Source of the DNA: Silene conica
Lineage: Eukaryota > Streptophyta > Magnoliopsida > Caryophyllales > Caryophyllaceae
Assembly: GCA_029255685.2 (NCBI GenBank)
Contig: CM055318.2
Coordinates: forward strand, 29,376,001 to 29,440,000
Direction of reading: 5' to 3'
Length of the DNA stretch: 64,000 bases
In this document: positions 21,131 through 31,242 of the stretch, piece after piece
How the letters are laid out: each line of letters begins with the position of its first letter
How positions within the stretch are numbered: position 1 is the stretch's first letter
Notes under the pieces: model-generated
Told to the model about the DNA's origin: nothing
The model's database searches: none
The model's input: the letters and a program-made list of their open reading frames with translations, nothing else
Made by a program: the position numbers and the translations under genes

Positions 21131-21861
21131 GCTGAATTTATCTCCTTGCCTAGTGTTGGTACAGTGTCAGATATAGATTTGTTTACTGATGTTTCAGATG
21201 CTGTTGTTGAGGAGTCTTATTTTTGACTTTAGTATTGTTCATCCAAGGCATTGGATGACTCTTTGATCGGTTTCATAAATAGTTGGACTGAAAGACCCCC
21301 CGACTGGGTAACCAGAAGGGAAACCGGCTCTCCTTCCTAACGGTTTATGAAGTTGGGTTGAGAGCTATGCATTAGTATCGCATGATAGTATGAGATTAGT
21401 TGATGAGATGTTTATGCTTCACATGTTTATATATGCTGGAGTATTCTGTATTGCTTTATGTGTTACGTGTTGTCACAAAAGGTGGCTAGGAGAACTCTAG
21501 TCATTCCCCACTGATTGTGGCGTACATGTTTTCATGTATGTAGGTACATGCAGGTTGGATCGGGGTTCACACGAGAGCTAGCGAGTGATGATCCTTTCAT
21601 CATATGACATACACGTTTACCGATTAGCTAGACTCTTAGTTTCTTTTGATACAGTTTTGTTGGTGCCTGTAGGGATGTTCCATCCCAGGCTTGTTTTTAT
21701 ATTTTCATTCGTACTTAGAACTGTTACTTATCTATTTCAGTTTCAGTTTCCGTTTCAGTTTAATTCTTCTCGCATGTTGTTTATCTTTAAAAAGTTTTAA
21801 TTCCGCTGCATTTTTAGTACTTTTGTATGTTTATATTTCCGCTTTCGCGAGGGGTTTTACA

Positions 21862-22355
21862 GAATCCCATCTGCCAACCTGTAACGTGATTTACCACAAC
21901 GAGGACACTCATGTAAATGGTTGTACTCATTTCGATATAGAAGACAGTCACTTGGACAAGCATCAATTTTTTGGTAGCCTAAATCCAAGGGACAAAGCAA
22001 TTTTCTAGCATAATAATTTGACTTTGGGATTTGGTTTCCTTCGGGGAACATGTCTTGCAAAGCTTCCAACAACTCTGTGAAGCTTTTGTCACTCCAATCA
22101 TGTTTTGCTTTAATGTTAAAAAAATGTCAGCACCGCTGACAACTTAGTGTACTTAACACATCCAGGATATAACGGAGTTTCAGATGCCTACATCAAACTC
22201 TCAAATACATCAGGCTGATTACTCATTTCATCTTCAAGCCCATTTAACATCTCATTTAACCGATCTTCTTCATCATCGTCCACATTTTCATCCTCAATAG
22301 TAACACTAGTGTCCTCATCACATACATCAATATTAGGATTGGGTTCCTCCTCCAA
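21862..22355 (-). pseudogene. TNP2-type CACTA transposase, N-proximal part of element A
   Basis: Minus-strand reading gives TPLYPGCVKYTKLSAVLTF, SDKSFTELLEALQDMFPEGN, IPKSNYYARKLLCPLDLGYQ, KIDACPSDCLLYRNEY and CPRCGKSRYR, all landmark blocks of TNP2 transposases, preceded by an acidic linker (DEDTSVTIEDENVDDDEEDR). One in-frame stop lies between the acidic linker and the LYPGC block (near 22188), which could be an intron border or a real nonsense change. The piece is bounded on the left by the gypsy insertion and on the right by CACTA C. Confidence 0.85.
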
Positions 22356-22376
22356 CACTACTACAAATTTGATCAA

Positions 22377-22830
22377 AGAGAACGGTTACAAAGCGTTCTT
22401 AAAGCTGTTTTGGACCGTCCTGTGGCCAGGCGTTCTCGTTGATCAAAGAGAACGGTTAAAATTAAGTCAACCCGGTCTCGTTGTAACTACAATAAGAACG
22501 GTCGCGCTCCATAACCGTTCTCTTTGATATATCACAAAGTCTATAACATAGGCAATCGGTCTCTATGTAACTACAATAAGAACGGTTACCCTCCACAGCC
22601 GTGCTCGTTGATATATCATAGAGGACGGTTTAACACGGAACCGGTCTCGTTGTAACAACAATAAGAACAGTTATGCTCAATAGCCGTGCTTGTTGATATA
22701 TCATAGAGGACAGTTTCACACGACACCGGTCTTTTTGATAAAGTTCCAAAGAGAGCGATGAATGTTACAACCGTACTGTTTGTTATTGTCAAAGAGAACA
22801 TGTTATGCAAAGAACCGTCCTCGTTGTTAC
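22377..22830. repeat. CACTA C left subterminal repeats
   Basis: Repeats of agagaacggtt, ataagaacggt and accggtctcgttg in both orientations, often spaced so that an inverted pair surrounds gatatatca. Same word as in CACTA B and at the right end of C. Probable transposase-binding sites by analogy with known CACTA elements. Confidence 0.78.
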
Positions 22831-23031
22831 AACTTTTTTAAAAAAAAATAATTTTCTTCCGTAACCTCTACCCAATTGAATCGTATAGCTCATAACAATA
22901 AACCTGCATTACAATTCAGAAACTTCAGCATGTTTTACGCAACTATGTTTTGAATTCATAATGAATAAATTCTTTTAGACAACAAAAATACTAAAATACG
23001 TGCAAAAAATAAATTAAAAATCATTCAGTTC

Positions 23032-23120
23032 TCCTCATCTTCATCCCGACAGTTGAGTGTGAATTCAGCCCAAATATTGTGCACCTCGTCAATTTGCTCA
23101 GCCATATATGTCTCGAAGAC
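23032..23120 (-). pseudogene. Tail of a Ulp1-type protease gene of CACTA C
   Basis: On the minus strand the last codons read MAEQIDEVHNIWAEFTLNC and end DEDEEN-stop. This parallels the last exon of the CACTA B protease (ELIDEVRDIWANFALQF...DDE), so C once carried the same gene. The catalytic exons are not found; upstream sequence is instead the SPO11-1 fragment, which suggests the capture replaced the protease body. Confidence 0.65.
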
Positions 23121-23381
23121 TCATGTCCCGAATCATCTTGTTGATTTTTCCAGCAATCTGCATTACAAATGAGAATAATGTAGAACATATAAATTTAATT
23201 GGATCATTGAATAATAACAGTGAAAGTATGCCAGCAATTGAGAATACTAGACACGAGCAGGAAAAATTATCCTTGGTTTTCCTGCTTAGAAGCGCCAAAC
23301 TCCGAGCTACACTTTGTTGCCATGGTTTAAGAAAAAAGGGAACAAGAGAGTGGTTTTCAGTATAGCATAGGTTTTACTAAC

Positions 23382-24434
23382 CAGAGAGCCAAATCGATAC
23401 GTGGTCAGGATATCAAACCCATATGAATCAGAATCGACCAGGCCATACACAGCCACAGGAATGCATAACTTTTAGGCAAGGAGACGCAAGAATCTAGCAA
23501 GAAAAAATTTATGAATATAATTATGTACATGGACGAGATTGCTAACTACAAAGTAATACACAAACATTAGAGCCAATCTTACACAACATTAAGCAGCTAA
23601 GAGCGTAAGAGATACCTTCTTGTAGGAATATTTGGGTATCCTCGCCCCTGTAAAAGCTACAGTCAACACTTAAATTGAGTATATTTTATCAAAAAAAAAT
23701 AAAAGGTTGCCACACTTGCCGTAATAACAATGCATTTGTTGAAGCTGCAGAACCGATCATTAGCCAAACGCTGAAAAACTGTTTGGGTTGCAGGGATTAG
23801 TTGTTAAAAAACTGGATTTTTTTTTTAAAGATCAATGTTAGAAACATTATACCTGACTATTTTTCAATTACTAAGATGTATCGAGCAAAGCCGAGGATAT
23901 CTAAAGCCATGAGTCAAGGAAATTAAAATCAATAGCAGCACTCGTACACTTATGGGCGTTATGGCAAACACCCGAATTGGTGGCCAAGTGCATCAAATGT
24001 AGGTGTTTCAACAGTGATAGAACGAAAGTAACTTCTAAGCAGGATATCTTCTCAATTATGTATATTGAGCCATCATTCATCCCAAAACATGACTTTTATG
24101 GAGATGGATATCTTGAATATCTTCAACTTGAACCAGAATAGATTGAGCCTGAAAACAAATGGATATGGTGTAAATCTGAACCACTTCCATTTAATAGCAC
24201 TGAATATTGTAGTCACTTACAGTATTAGGACTTGATAGACAGTCACATTTCTTTCCATCTTCTGTAAATCTTATCCAGCCCATCACCAGACTGAAAAGAG
24301 CCAAAGTAAACACATATAAGAGAAAACTGCAAAATGCTTCTGGAGTATATTTCAAAATTTGAGGACACAATCAGCAAGAATCTTGGTGCCTGCAGATAAT
24401 AATATTCTGCAAGCAGTTTATCTACAGAGTTACA
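23382..24434 (-). pseudogene. SPO11-1: Captured SPO11-1 (topoisomerase VI A-like) gene fragment
   Basis: Minus-strand exon blocks with splice borders follow the order of plant SPO11-1, the protein that makes meiotic double-strand breaks. 24434-24363 gives VQCNSVDKLLAE and PRFLLIVSSN (weaker). 24290-24221 gives LVMGWIRFTEDGKKCDC (acceptor CAG, donor GTAAGT). 24148 onward gives AQSILVQVEDIQDI. About 23910-23853 gives LDILGFARYILVIEK. 23783-23720 gives TVFQRLANDRFC and NKCIVIT (GC-type donor). 23647-23616 gives GRGYPNIPTRR. 23493-23382 gives FLRLLA, then IPVAVYGLVDSDSYGFDIL and TTYRFGS, covering the Toprim DxD region. Two in-frame stops (TAG after VIEK; TAA after FLRLLA) show it is a pseudogene. 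The N-terminal and C-terminal parts are absent. It retains introns, so capture was from genomic DNA. Identification rests on remembered Arabidopsis SPO11-1 sequence. Confidence 0.85.
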
Positions 24435-24578
24435 CTGAACAGACATACAATTAATAATCTAGCTCTTGCCATACTTGTCAAAAGGTTAACAATTTAGATA
24501 GCAAAAAGAGATTACGAGTTTGACAAAAATCCAATTTAGATTCTTTTTCAGTTCGTTTCTTATGTCTTTGCCATAAGG

Positions 24579-26011
24579 CACTACAAGAAACAAGGGTAAG
24601 GGGGACTAATTTAAGCAGCAGAAAACGGTCGCTAATGTGATTCGGGCGACTAAAAATGGTCGCCAAACGTCAGTCGCAACTCGTAGTCGCCTTTTTTCTT
24701 CGGGCGACTGAAAATGGTCGCCAAATAGCGACCGATGCCGTAGTCGCCAATTAGCGACTGAATAGCGACCAAATTCAGTAGCCAAACCGGGAGTATTTAT
24801 ATTAAAGATTAGTTGTCAAGTAGTGAAGTTGAAGACAAGAAGATATAGGGAAAAAGAAGGCGAAGTGCAAAATAGACGCAGCTAACAAAAGCATATGTAT
24901 GAATTGACGTGTATTACTTACTATAATTATAATTATGTAACCAGATTTGATTAGATTAGATTAGAATATTAGATTAACTAACTACTAATAACCTGACTGA
25001 CAACTCCATATGGGAATAGAATATACCTGGGTTTTGGGAACAGGTTGTGTGTGAAATCCTTTTCGTTTTAGCACGAAGTTGACTATATAAAGAAAGGATA
25101 TGCCTTCCTTTTCTTTTGGCAGGCAGGCCACTTGAGCTAGCAGTTAAAAGAGGATCTAAGCTCCACCCCCCATATGGATTAGGATTCTCTCGAAAAGGAA
25201 AAAGCAAGTCAAGACTCAAGCTTTACGAAAGCCCCTTGATTACCTTTGGTCGACACTGAGGCCTCCTCTTATTATAAGAAGATCTTGTTTTATCGGGATT
25301 CTTTAGGTTTAGCTTTTCTAAGATTTCTACTAATCTGTGGGTCAATACAAACTCCATGTTCCCAACCACAATACAAACTCCATCTAGTAACACTATAAAC
25401 CCGTCTCATAATTCCACTGGTTTCTTTCAAATCTGCCCATGAACAACCAAGTTTTTCAAATCTGCAGAGGAACGATAATTCCCCTAATTAACACTAACTA
25501 ATTAAACACGGCAGACAAAACCCCTAATTAACACTAATTATTAATTTATACAAACCCTAACCAATAAAACATAATAAAAACAACCAAAAACACAAATTAA
25601 CATATACTAATAAAAAATTATACTAAATAAACTAACAACAATCACAAATTAAACAAATACAACTAAAATAATCTAACAAATCGAAACTATAAACCAAAAC
25701 TAAATACACACCTTAAAATAAGAGAAAGTGACAGTGGTTGACGGGGTTAATCACTTCAGTGGGGCGAAAATGGGGCGGCGGTGGAGCGGCGTGGAGCGGC
25801 GGTGGGTGCTGGCGGTGGCGCGGCAGTTTGTGAGGTGGTTAATCGCAAAATAGGTTTTTTGTGTTTAAAGACAAGTTGGTAAAGCAAGAGAGAGGGGGAG
25901 GGGAAGAGCATTTTTGAAACAAGTAAGGAAATGGGCGCCCTAATATAATTCGGTCGTCAGTTTTTAATATTTCAATTGTCATTTTGGCGACCAAACGCGG
26001 TTTTTGTTATG
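24579..26011. mobile_element. Non-autonomous CACTA element D (GCGAC subterminal type)
   Basis: Starts CACTACAAGAAACAAGGG at 24579. The left end carries repeats of gcgac, ggtcgcc and gcgactgaaaatggtcgcc (24620-24780), and the right end shows ggtcgtcag and ttggcgaccaaacg (25950-26000). The right terminus is decayed (tttttgttatg, 26001-26011), so the exact border is uncertain. No transposase is seen. Inside are a GC-rich ggcggtggagcggcg stretch (25770-25820) and an unexplained block at 24970-25330. It is inserted just upstream of the SPO11-1 fragment, within CACTA C. Confidence 0.65.
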
Positions 26012-26051
26012 ATTTTTCGTCTACCACCGCGTAAAATTATTAATATCGTAA

Positions 26052-27139
26052 GGGTTTTTCCCATTGATACCCTTGTAGTTTTCACTTTTCCCACTTGTAC
26101 CCCTGCGTATAACATTTTACTAGCCGTACCCCTAAACTTAATTAGTTAAACCCATCCGTAGCCAAACATGCTTATGCCGTCAGTTTTAGACGTTAAGTGC
26201 CATGTTGGCACTCTATCTGCCAAATAAGCACCTGACTTGGCAAAGAGTTTTTCCCATTGATGCCCCTGTGGTTTTACTTTTCCCACTTGTATCCCTGCAT
26301 TTTGGCATTTTTTGTTTCGATGTTGAGGCTGATATCTTTAAAACCGTATTGCTTATTATATCCCATTTAAATTAATAAAAAATTATAATTTATCCTTTAT
26401 TATATCTCTTTTTATGTCGCATGAGATAATACCGTTATATATTACCTTTATTTTATTCAAAAAAAATTATTATCTAATATTCAAAACTTATTTTATATTA
26501 AGTGGACCAAGACGACAAACAAGACGAGTGTTATTACCTATTTCATCATTGAAGCACCAACTAAATTTTAGATTCTCAGTCCCCCCTTCTTTTGATCCAT
26601 CATAAATTTTTCCAATGTTTTTTCGATTTCGATAAAACTTGTATATATAATCTTTTACGGGTTTTTTGAGGTCGGGAAATTTTTTAATTTTTTAATCAAA
26701 ATATTTCTGACACTTTTACTATTTAAGTAAACTTAACAATTGATTGTTTCGGTAAATCTTCCGATATCAACAATAAGATATATTTGTAATACCTTGTATT
26801 AAACATCGCAAAATTTAAACTTTAAATCAGATATCCGACTCATGTAATTTCAATTCCAACAATTTGTTCACTCCTTTTTATTTATTTTTACGCAGGGGTA
26901 CAAATGGGAAAAGTTAAAACCATAAGGGCATCAATGGGAAAAATCCTTTGCCAAGTCAGGTGCTTATTTGGCAAATAGAGTGCCAACATGGCACTTAACG
27001 TCTAAAACAGACGGCATAAACATGTTTGGCTACTGATGGGTTTAACTAATTAAGTTTAGGGGTACGACTAGTAAAGTGCTATACGTAGGGGTACAAGTGG
27101 GAAAAGTGAAAATCACAGGGGTATCAATGGGAAAAACCC
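26052..27139. mobile_element. Mutator-like non-autonomous element with ~200-bp terminal inverted repeats
   Basis: Terminal inverted repeats of roughly 190-200 bp begin GGGTTTTTCCCATTGATACC at 26052 and end with the inverse at 27139. The flanks ATATCGTAA (26043-26051) and AAATCGTAA (27140-27148) form a 9-bp target duplication with one mismatch, the Mutator hallmark. Inside, a second inverted pair of the first ~50 bases of the terminus occurs (about 26248-26300 and 26891-26942), giving a nested double terminus. No transposase is visible. A shorter relative lies at 40197-40652. Confidence 0.8.
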
Positions 27140-27549
27140 AAATCGTAAAATTATTGAAAGGCCGCCATCCACCGCCTAATCGAATTCATAGTAGAGTTTT
27201 ATTATTGTATTAATTCCTATTTTTTTAATTAATTACTATCATTTTTTTTCTAAGTTAAAATTTGTTAAATTTTTATCAAGTCCGTTTCACATACAGTTTT
27301 GAGAACGGTACGTTATAGTTAAAAAAGTTTTACATTATATTAATACAATATAATATTCTAAAACCGATGGGACCTGCGACCCGAATAATGACTCATTTCA
27401 CAAGTCTACATAGTACCATTTTATTAATATTTGTTGTGTGTGACGTTCGTGGGTGAGTTGTCAAAATTTAAAGTTCCCGCTAAAAATACATTTGACACTA
27501 TTTTTGCGCCTAACACCAAAATTAAATAAAAGTAATTAATTATAAAGAT

Positions 27550-28069
27550 TTCATGTCTTTGATGGCAACATTTGAGTAGAAATATTGCATTATACTCCCT
27601 CCTATTCTAATTATTCTTCCCTATTTCCTAAAACGGATTATTCAGCTTTTCTTCCCTTTTCTATATTTGGTAACTTTTACTCTTATTTTATTGATTTCTC
27701 TCTCCTATTATCAAACCACACCTAACCATTTTACTCATATTTTATTCCTTTTTTAATCTGTGTGGCCCACAATTCCTTATTTAATTTCTAATTATTCATT
27801 CCTCTCTCCTACCACCCAACCCCACCTAATTTTTTACACTTATTTTACTCCCTACCTTAATCTTTGTGCCACCCTCAAAGGGGAACAATAGTTAGAATAG
27901 GAGGGAGTATAATATTAAGTGCAACACTTATAGAAGAATGTTGCAAAAGATGAGGGTAGACAACACTTTTAAATAAAGTGTTGCATAAATTCTCTATCAA
28001 CTCTAAATTGCAACAAAAAACAAAAGTGTTGCACATAAAATGTTGTAATAGGCTCACTTTGTAGGAGTG
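27550..28069. mobile_element. CACTA-like remnant E with gtgttgca repeats, right end only
   Basis: The word gcaacac/gtgttgc is repeated in both orientations at 27915-28060 and weaker forms occur at 27562-27590, on the other side of the Stowaway MITE. The stretch ends ctttgtaggagtg at 28057-28069, which inverted reads CACTCCTACAAAG, a CACTA-like terminus. The left end is not found, so the start is approximate. Confidence 0.45.
27595..27907. mobile_element. Stowaway-type MITE
   Basis: 313 bp with terminal inverted repeats CTCCCTCCTATTCTAATTAT and its complement ending ggaggga-g, flanked by TA (27593-27594 and 27908-27909). These are the Tc1/mariner-derived Stowaway hallmarks. Pyrimidine-rich interior, no coding. 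Confidence 0.85.
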
Positions 28070-28439
28070 AACAAAATGCATACAAAGTCCGGTAATTTTT
28101 ATTTAACCCTCTTTTTTTAAAAAAAAAAAGGTCTTTTGACTCACGGTCAAAAGTTTTTAAGGAGGTTACTTTTTATAGATTGACAGGTTTTACGACATTT
28201 TTGATCTAGAAAGAAAAATTTTATTTCTGAACTCGTGGCAAGAATTACGGTTAGTCAACTTTTAAACTTTCACTGATAGTACCTCTTTTTTTTCAAATTA
28301 TTTGCGTTTATGATGTTTTCAATTTGAAAAAAAAATCTCTTGTGAAAGTTATATTATTCTGCATATTATTTTGTAAAGAAAGAGAGGGAAGTTTATAGGG
28401 CATGGATGAAAGTTATTTATTCTGCATATTATTTTGTAA

Positions 28440-29328
28440 AGGAACAAAGATAACGGTTGGTTATCCTAACCGTTCTCTCCGTTATTTAACACACAATTGG
28501 AATTGGAATTGGAATTAAGTAATTTACAAAGAGGACGGTTGTCGGTTACCTGTTCTCTTTGTTGATTTCAGACGAGAAAGATGACGTGGTTGGAAACGAC
28601 CGTTCTCGTTGTTGTTTCACCTAAAATTGGACGGGTAGCGCAAGATCAGAGATGACGGTGGTGGCGCAAGATCAGATGTCGTTTTAAGGTAATTATTATT
28701 GAAAAATTTCCTCTTTTTCGCTGTGATGAGGAATTGAGGGTTTAATTTGGCAGTGCGTGATGATCTTGATTCTTGATGATGATTATTTGATTCGTATTTT
28801 TTTTTAAACTAGTAAATAATTCTTTTGTTTGGCAGTAAATTATTGAAAATTGTTATTGATAATTCTTTTGTTAAGGTAATTGTTAGACATTTGTATGTAT
28901 AGTTGTATACGGTATTAATTGTTTGATTATATACGCTATAAACTGATAAAAAATGTTATTCAATACAAAGAGGACGGTCTTATATAATAAGAGTTATCTT
29001 TGTTAATATATTAAATATTAAGACGGTCATACATAATAAGCGATCTCTTTGTTAATCTACGAGAACGGTCATACATGTTCAACGTTCTCTTTGTTCAACT
29101 ACGAGAACGGTTATACATAATAAGCGTTCTCTTTGTTAATATATTGTATATAAAGACGGTTGGTCAAACATAACCGTTCTCGTTGTTAACCTACGAGAAC
29201 GGTTCATACACATAACCGTTCTCTTTTAGCGTCATTTATGAGCGCCAAAAATAAAGTGACAAAAGAGACCGGTTCCGCACTTAACCGTTCTTAAAGTGGC
29301 GTTCCATTAGCCTTAAATTGTAGTAGTG
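28440..29328. repeat. CACTA C right subterminal repeats and terminus
   Basis: Repeats of gagaacggtt and aaccgttctc, concentrated at 28440-28620 and 28970-29290 with an AT-rich non-coding stretch between, ending at the terminus by 29328. Mirrors the left end at 22377-22830. No coding region is seen in 28070-29328. Confidence 0.78.
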
Positions 29329-29658
29329 TAAGTGGTGTTCTATGTCTGCAAGGTGTTCAATCTCTTCATGTTGATCGGTCATTTGATCATTTATGCTACT
29401 ACCTCCCCTATATACTCTTTCTTCACCATGCCATATCCAAATGTGATAATCTTGTCTAAACCCACGACAAACAACATGTTCCCTTAACACCCTTATGGTA
29501 GGAATGGTTTCCACATTGGAGCAATAATCAACACAAGGGCATAAAAATTCATCATCACCCATACTTTTGGCGTAATTTAACGCACTTCTACAAAACTCTT
29601 CAACTCCTTTCCTAAACTCCATTGAACTACGCTGACCATACATCCAACTTCGATCCAT
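29329..29658 (-). pseudogene. TNP2-type transposase N-terminus of CACTA A (transposase-associated domain)
   Basis: Begins MDRSWMYGQRSSMEFRKGVE at 29658, the typical start of plant TNP2 proteins. It continues GDDEFLCPCVDYCSN and VLREHVVCRGFRQDYHIW with spaced Cys/His, matching the transposase-associated domain. The last codons past 29329 come from CACTA C and are not native. The start choice is supported by the MDRSWM signature. Upstream (29659-31080) is the non-coding 5' part of element A. Confidence 0.88.
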
Positions 29659-31242
29659 CTCACTAGTAACTAACTAAAGTAATAAAGTCTGCAAAATGAT
29701 ATAAACTTAAATGAGACAGCAACTATGTGCGTGTATACGACTTGTTGTATAAGAGTATACAGAACTTATGGAGTATATATCATAAGTTATTGAAGACGCA
29801 AATAAATTTCATGAATTTAAAGATAAAAAGTGGAGACTTGTAGCACACCCCCACCCCAGCAAATGAACCTAGCAGTAAAGATTAGAGGAGGAAGACTACG
29901 TTGATAGGAGTGGAATGATGGGGATGATATATAAAGAGTAGATTATGGTGATAAATCTGAAATAGGTAATGTAGCATTGCACTTCATTGCACCATCTGAT
30001 TTTGATGAGCAGTTGAAATCAATTTTGAGATAATTGATTTGTTGGGAAACGTATGCACAGATCGTCTTCTAATCATCGCAAGACTATAAATTAAGATCAG
30101 TGTCTTCGATGAGCAGTTAATTTCAATTGTCGATTCCAGAAATTCAATTACGGAGGAGTACCAATTCTAAGTCGTCAAAAGCAAAGATTTTATACACCCG
30201 AATCTTCCAGGCATCACTCAAACTGAAGCTAATGACAAACTTTCAAGTCGTATACAGACATTTATCAAGAAATAGTTGTTCAACTGAGTAATTTTACTGC
30301 TAGTCATTCAGCATTAGATCTGCCAGATTCTTTCCAGGGAATGGATTATACTAGTACCAACTAAACAATCTATAATGTCAGAACAGACCCTATAGTCATG
30401 TTACAGTACTCCCTAAAAGCAGGAAAAAAAAGCAGCAGCCACAGCCGCAGCTCTAGAGACAAAATATGACATCATTGAATTACAAACACCTCACTCGACT
30501 CCAGACTGTCAATCTCTAACACTAAGCAATTTTGGCAGATCGAACATAGAGGCTATCCACATCCTTCCCGACATTTGCAATAGTATCAAGACTCCAGACT
30601 GTCAACCATAGAAGTTGGAAGATAAGCACAAAATATGAACCAAATTGATACATTGCAATAATCTGAAGACAACCAACCCGATACATTGCAATAATCTGAA
30701 GAAAAACTTTATACTCATTCCAATTAACAAATTAACGATTTGATAACTAAGCCTAAGCAACAATAATTTGAAAAAAAACTTTATATCGAATGGATAAGAC
30801 GCAAATTGATAATTAACCCTACACAACAATCCTAATCGAAAATAAGTTAAGGAAGAGACACTTACAAGGCGGAAGCTTCCTGTCGAATTGAGCTAAGAGG
30901 GGTTTCCGGCGAGGGCTTGTTTCCGGCGAAGGGTGGATTCCGGCGAAGGGTGGGTTGTGTTTGAGGCGATTGTAGATTGTGTTTGTGTGTTTGTTTCAGG
31001 GCGAAGGGTTTGTTATGTCGTTATTGTTGATAGAGTGCTGGAGTCCATTAATTTTTAGAATATTTAATTACTTTCTTATTTAAGGCGGTTTCATAAAACG
31101 CCTCTTATGTCTAATTTGAGGCGTTAAATAACATTACGCCTCACATAGTTTCTTTGTGTTTTAAAAATATGAAACTAATGTGCGGCTAATAGACAAAAAC
31201 GCCTCATATTCATAGCCGCAAATTAACTATTTTGTACTAGTG
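29659..31242 (-). other. Non-coding 5' end of CACTA A
   Basis: Leader and promoter side of the element A transposase. It has several AT-rich stretches, a ttccggcgaaggg word repeated three times (30905-30955), a pair of near-identical ccaaattgatacattgcaataatctgaag stretches (30640-30705) and the gcctca subterminal repeats that end at the terminus 31242. No gene is seen. Confidence 0.6.

Larger units (their letters stand above)
869..21861 (+). mobile_element. Ty3-gypsy-type LTR element with nested copia (gag only, no pol)
   Basis: An LTR retrotransposon fossil inserted in the CACTA A transposase. It is bounded by the 5-bp target duplication GAATC (864-868 and 21862-21866). The LTRs are about 3 kb; the canonical start is TGTAACATCCCG and they end TTTTACA. 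The 5' LTR is split by a copia element between 2725 and 14304. The internal region (15412-18830) opens with a primer-binding site complementary to initiator tRNA-Met (tggtatcagagca) and ends with a gaggacgaaac...gattg stretch before the 3' LTR, as in chromovirus-like gypsy elements. Only a gag region is recognisable; no protease, reverse transcriptase or integrase is seen, so it is probably a non-autonomous LTR-plus-gag type. The ends look whole, the coding part broken in about one place. The LTRs differ by scattered substitutions and repeat-length changes, so the insertion is fairly young. Confidence 0.88.
18831..21861 (+). repeat. Gypsy 3' LTR, uninterrupted
   Basis: A full-length 3031-bp LTR starting TGTAACATCCCGC and ending TTTTACA, with the GAATC duplication after it. 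It is the best single copy for studying the LTR's internal architecture: unique 5' part (18831-19780), GC-rich hairpin array (19786-20165), variable-stem element (20305-20360), CTTAAG-loop hairpin array (20450-21130), second variable-stem element (21291-21335), then the unique 3' part. Confidence 0.88.
22356..29328 (-). mobile_element. CACTA element C, non-autonomous, carrying a SPO11-1 fragment
   Basis: The left terminus CACTACTACAAATTTG starts at 22356 and the right terminus caattgtagtagtg-type sequence ends at 29328; the 3-bp flanks are CAA (22353-22355) and TAA (29329-29331), an imperfect duplication. Both ends are packed with agagaacggtt-type subterminal repeats (22377-22830 and 28440-29290). 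No transposase is visible. Contents on the minus strand: the tail of a Ulp1-type protease gene (23032-23110) and, upstream of it, a spliced fragment of SPO11-1 (23382-24434). It was later hit by a GCGAC-type CACTA (24579-26011), a Mutator-like MITE (26052-27139), a Stowaway MITE (27595-27907) and another CACTA remnant (about 27550-28069). Confidence 0.85.
1..31242 (-). mobile_element. Outer CACTA (En/Spm) element A, right end only
   Basis: A class II CACTA transposon enclosing most of the left half of the window. Its right terminus reads tttgtactagtg at 31231-31242, the inverse of a CACTA-type end (CACTAGTACAAA), preceded by subterminal repeats built on gcctca/tgaggcg (31080-31215). Its left end lies outside the window. 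The minus-strand transposase gene of the TNP2 family is recognisable in three blocks (29658-29329, 22355-21862, 868-1) separated by a nested CACTA (22356-29328) and a nested gypsy element (869-21861). The element sits inside the ORF1 region of a plus-strand LINE that resumes at 31243. It is inactive as it stands because its transposase is interrupted twice and also carries an in-frame stop. Confidence 0.85.

Noticed and set aside
28342-28440. 35-bp direct duplication (gaaagtta...tattctgcatattatt)
   Set aside because: Real but local; it lacks ends or structure that would make it more than a slippage or repair duplication.
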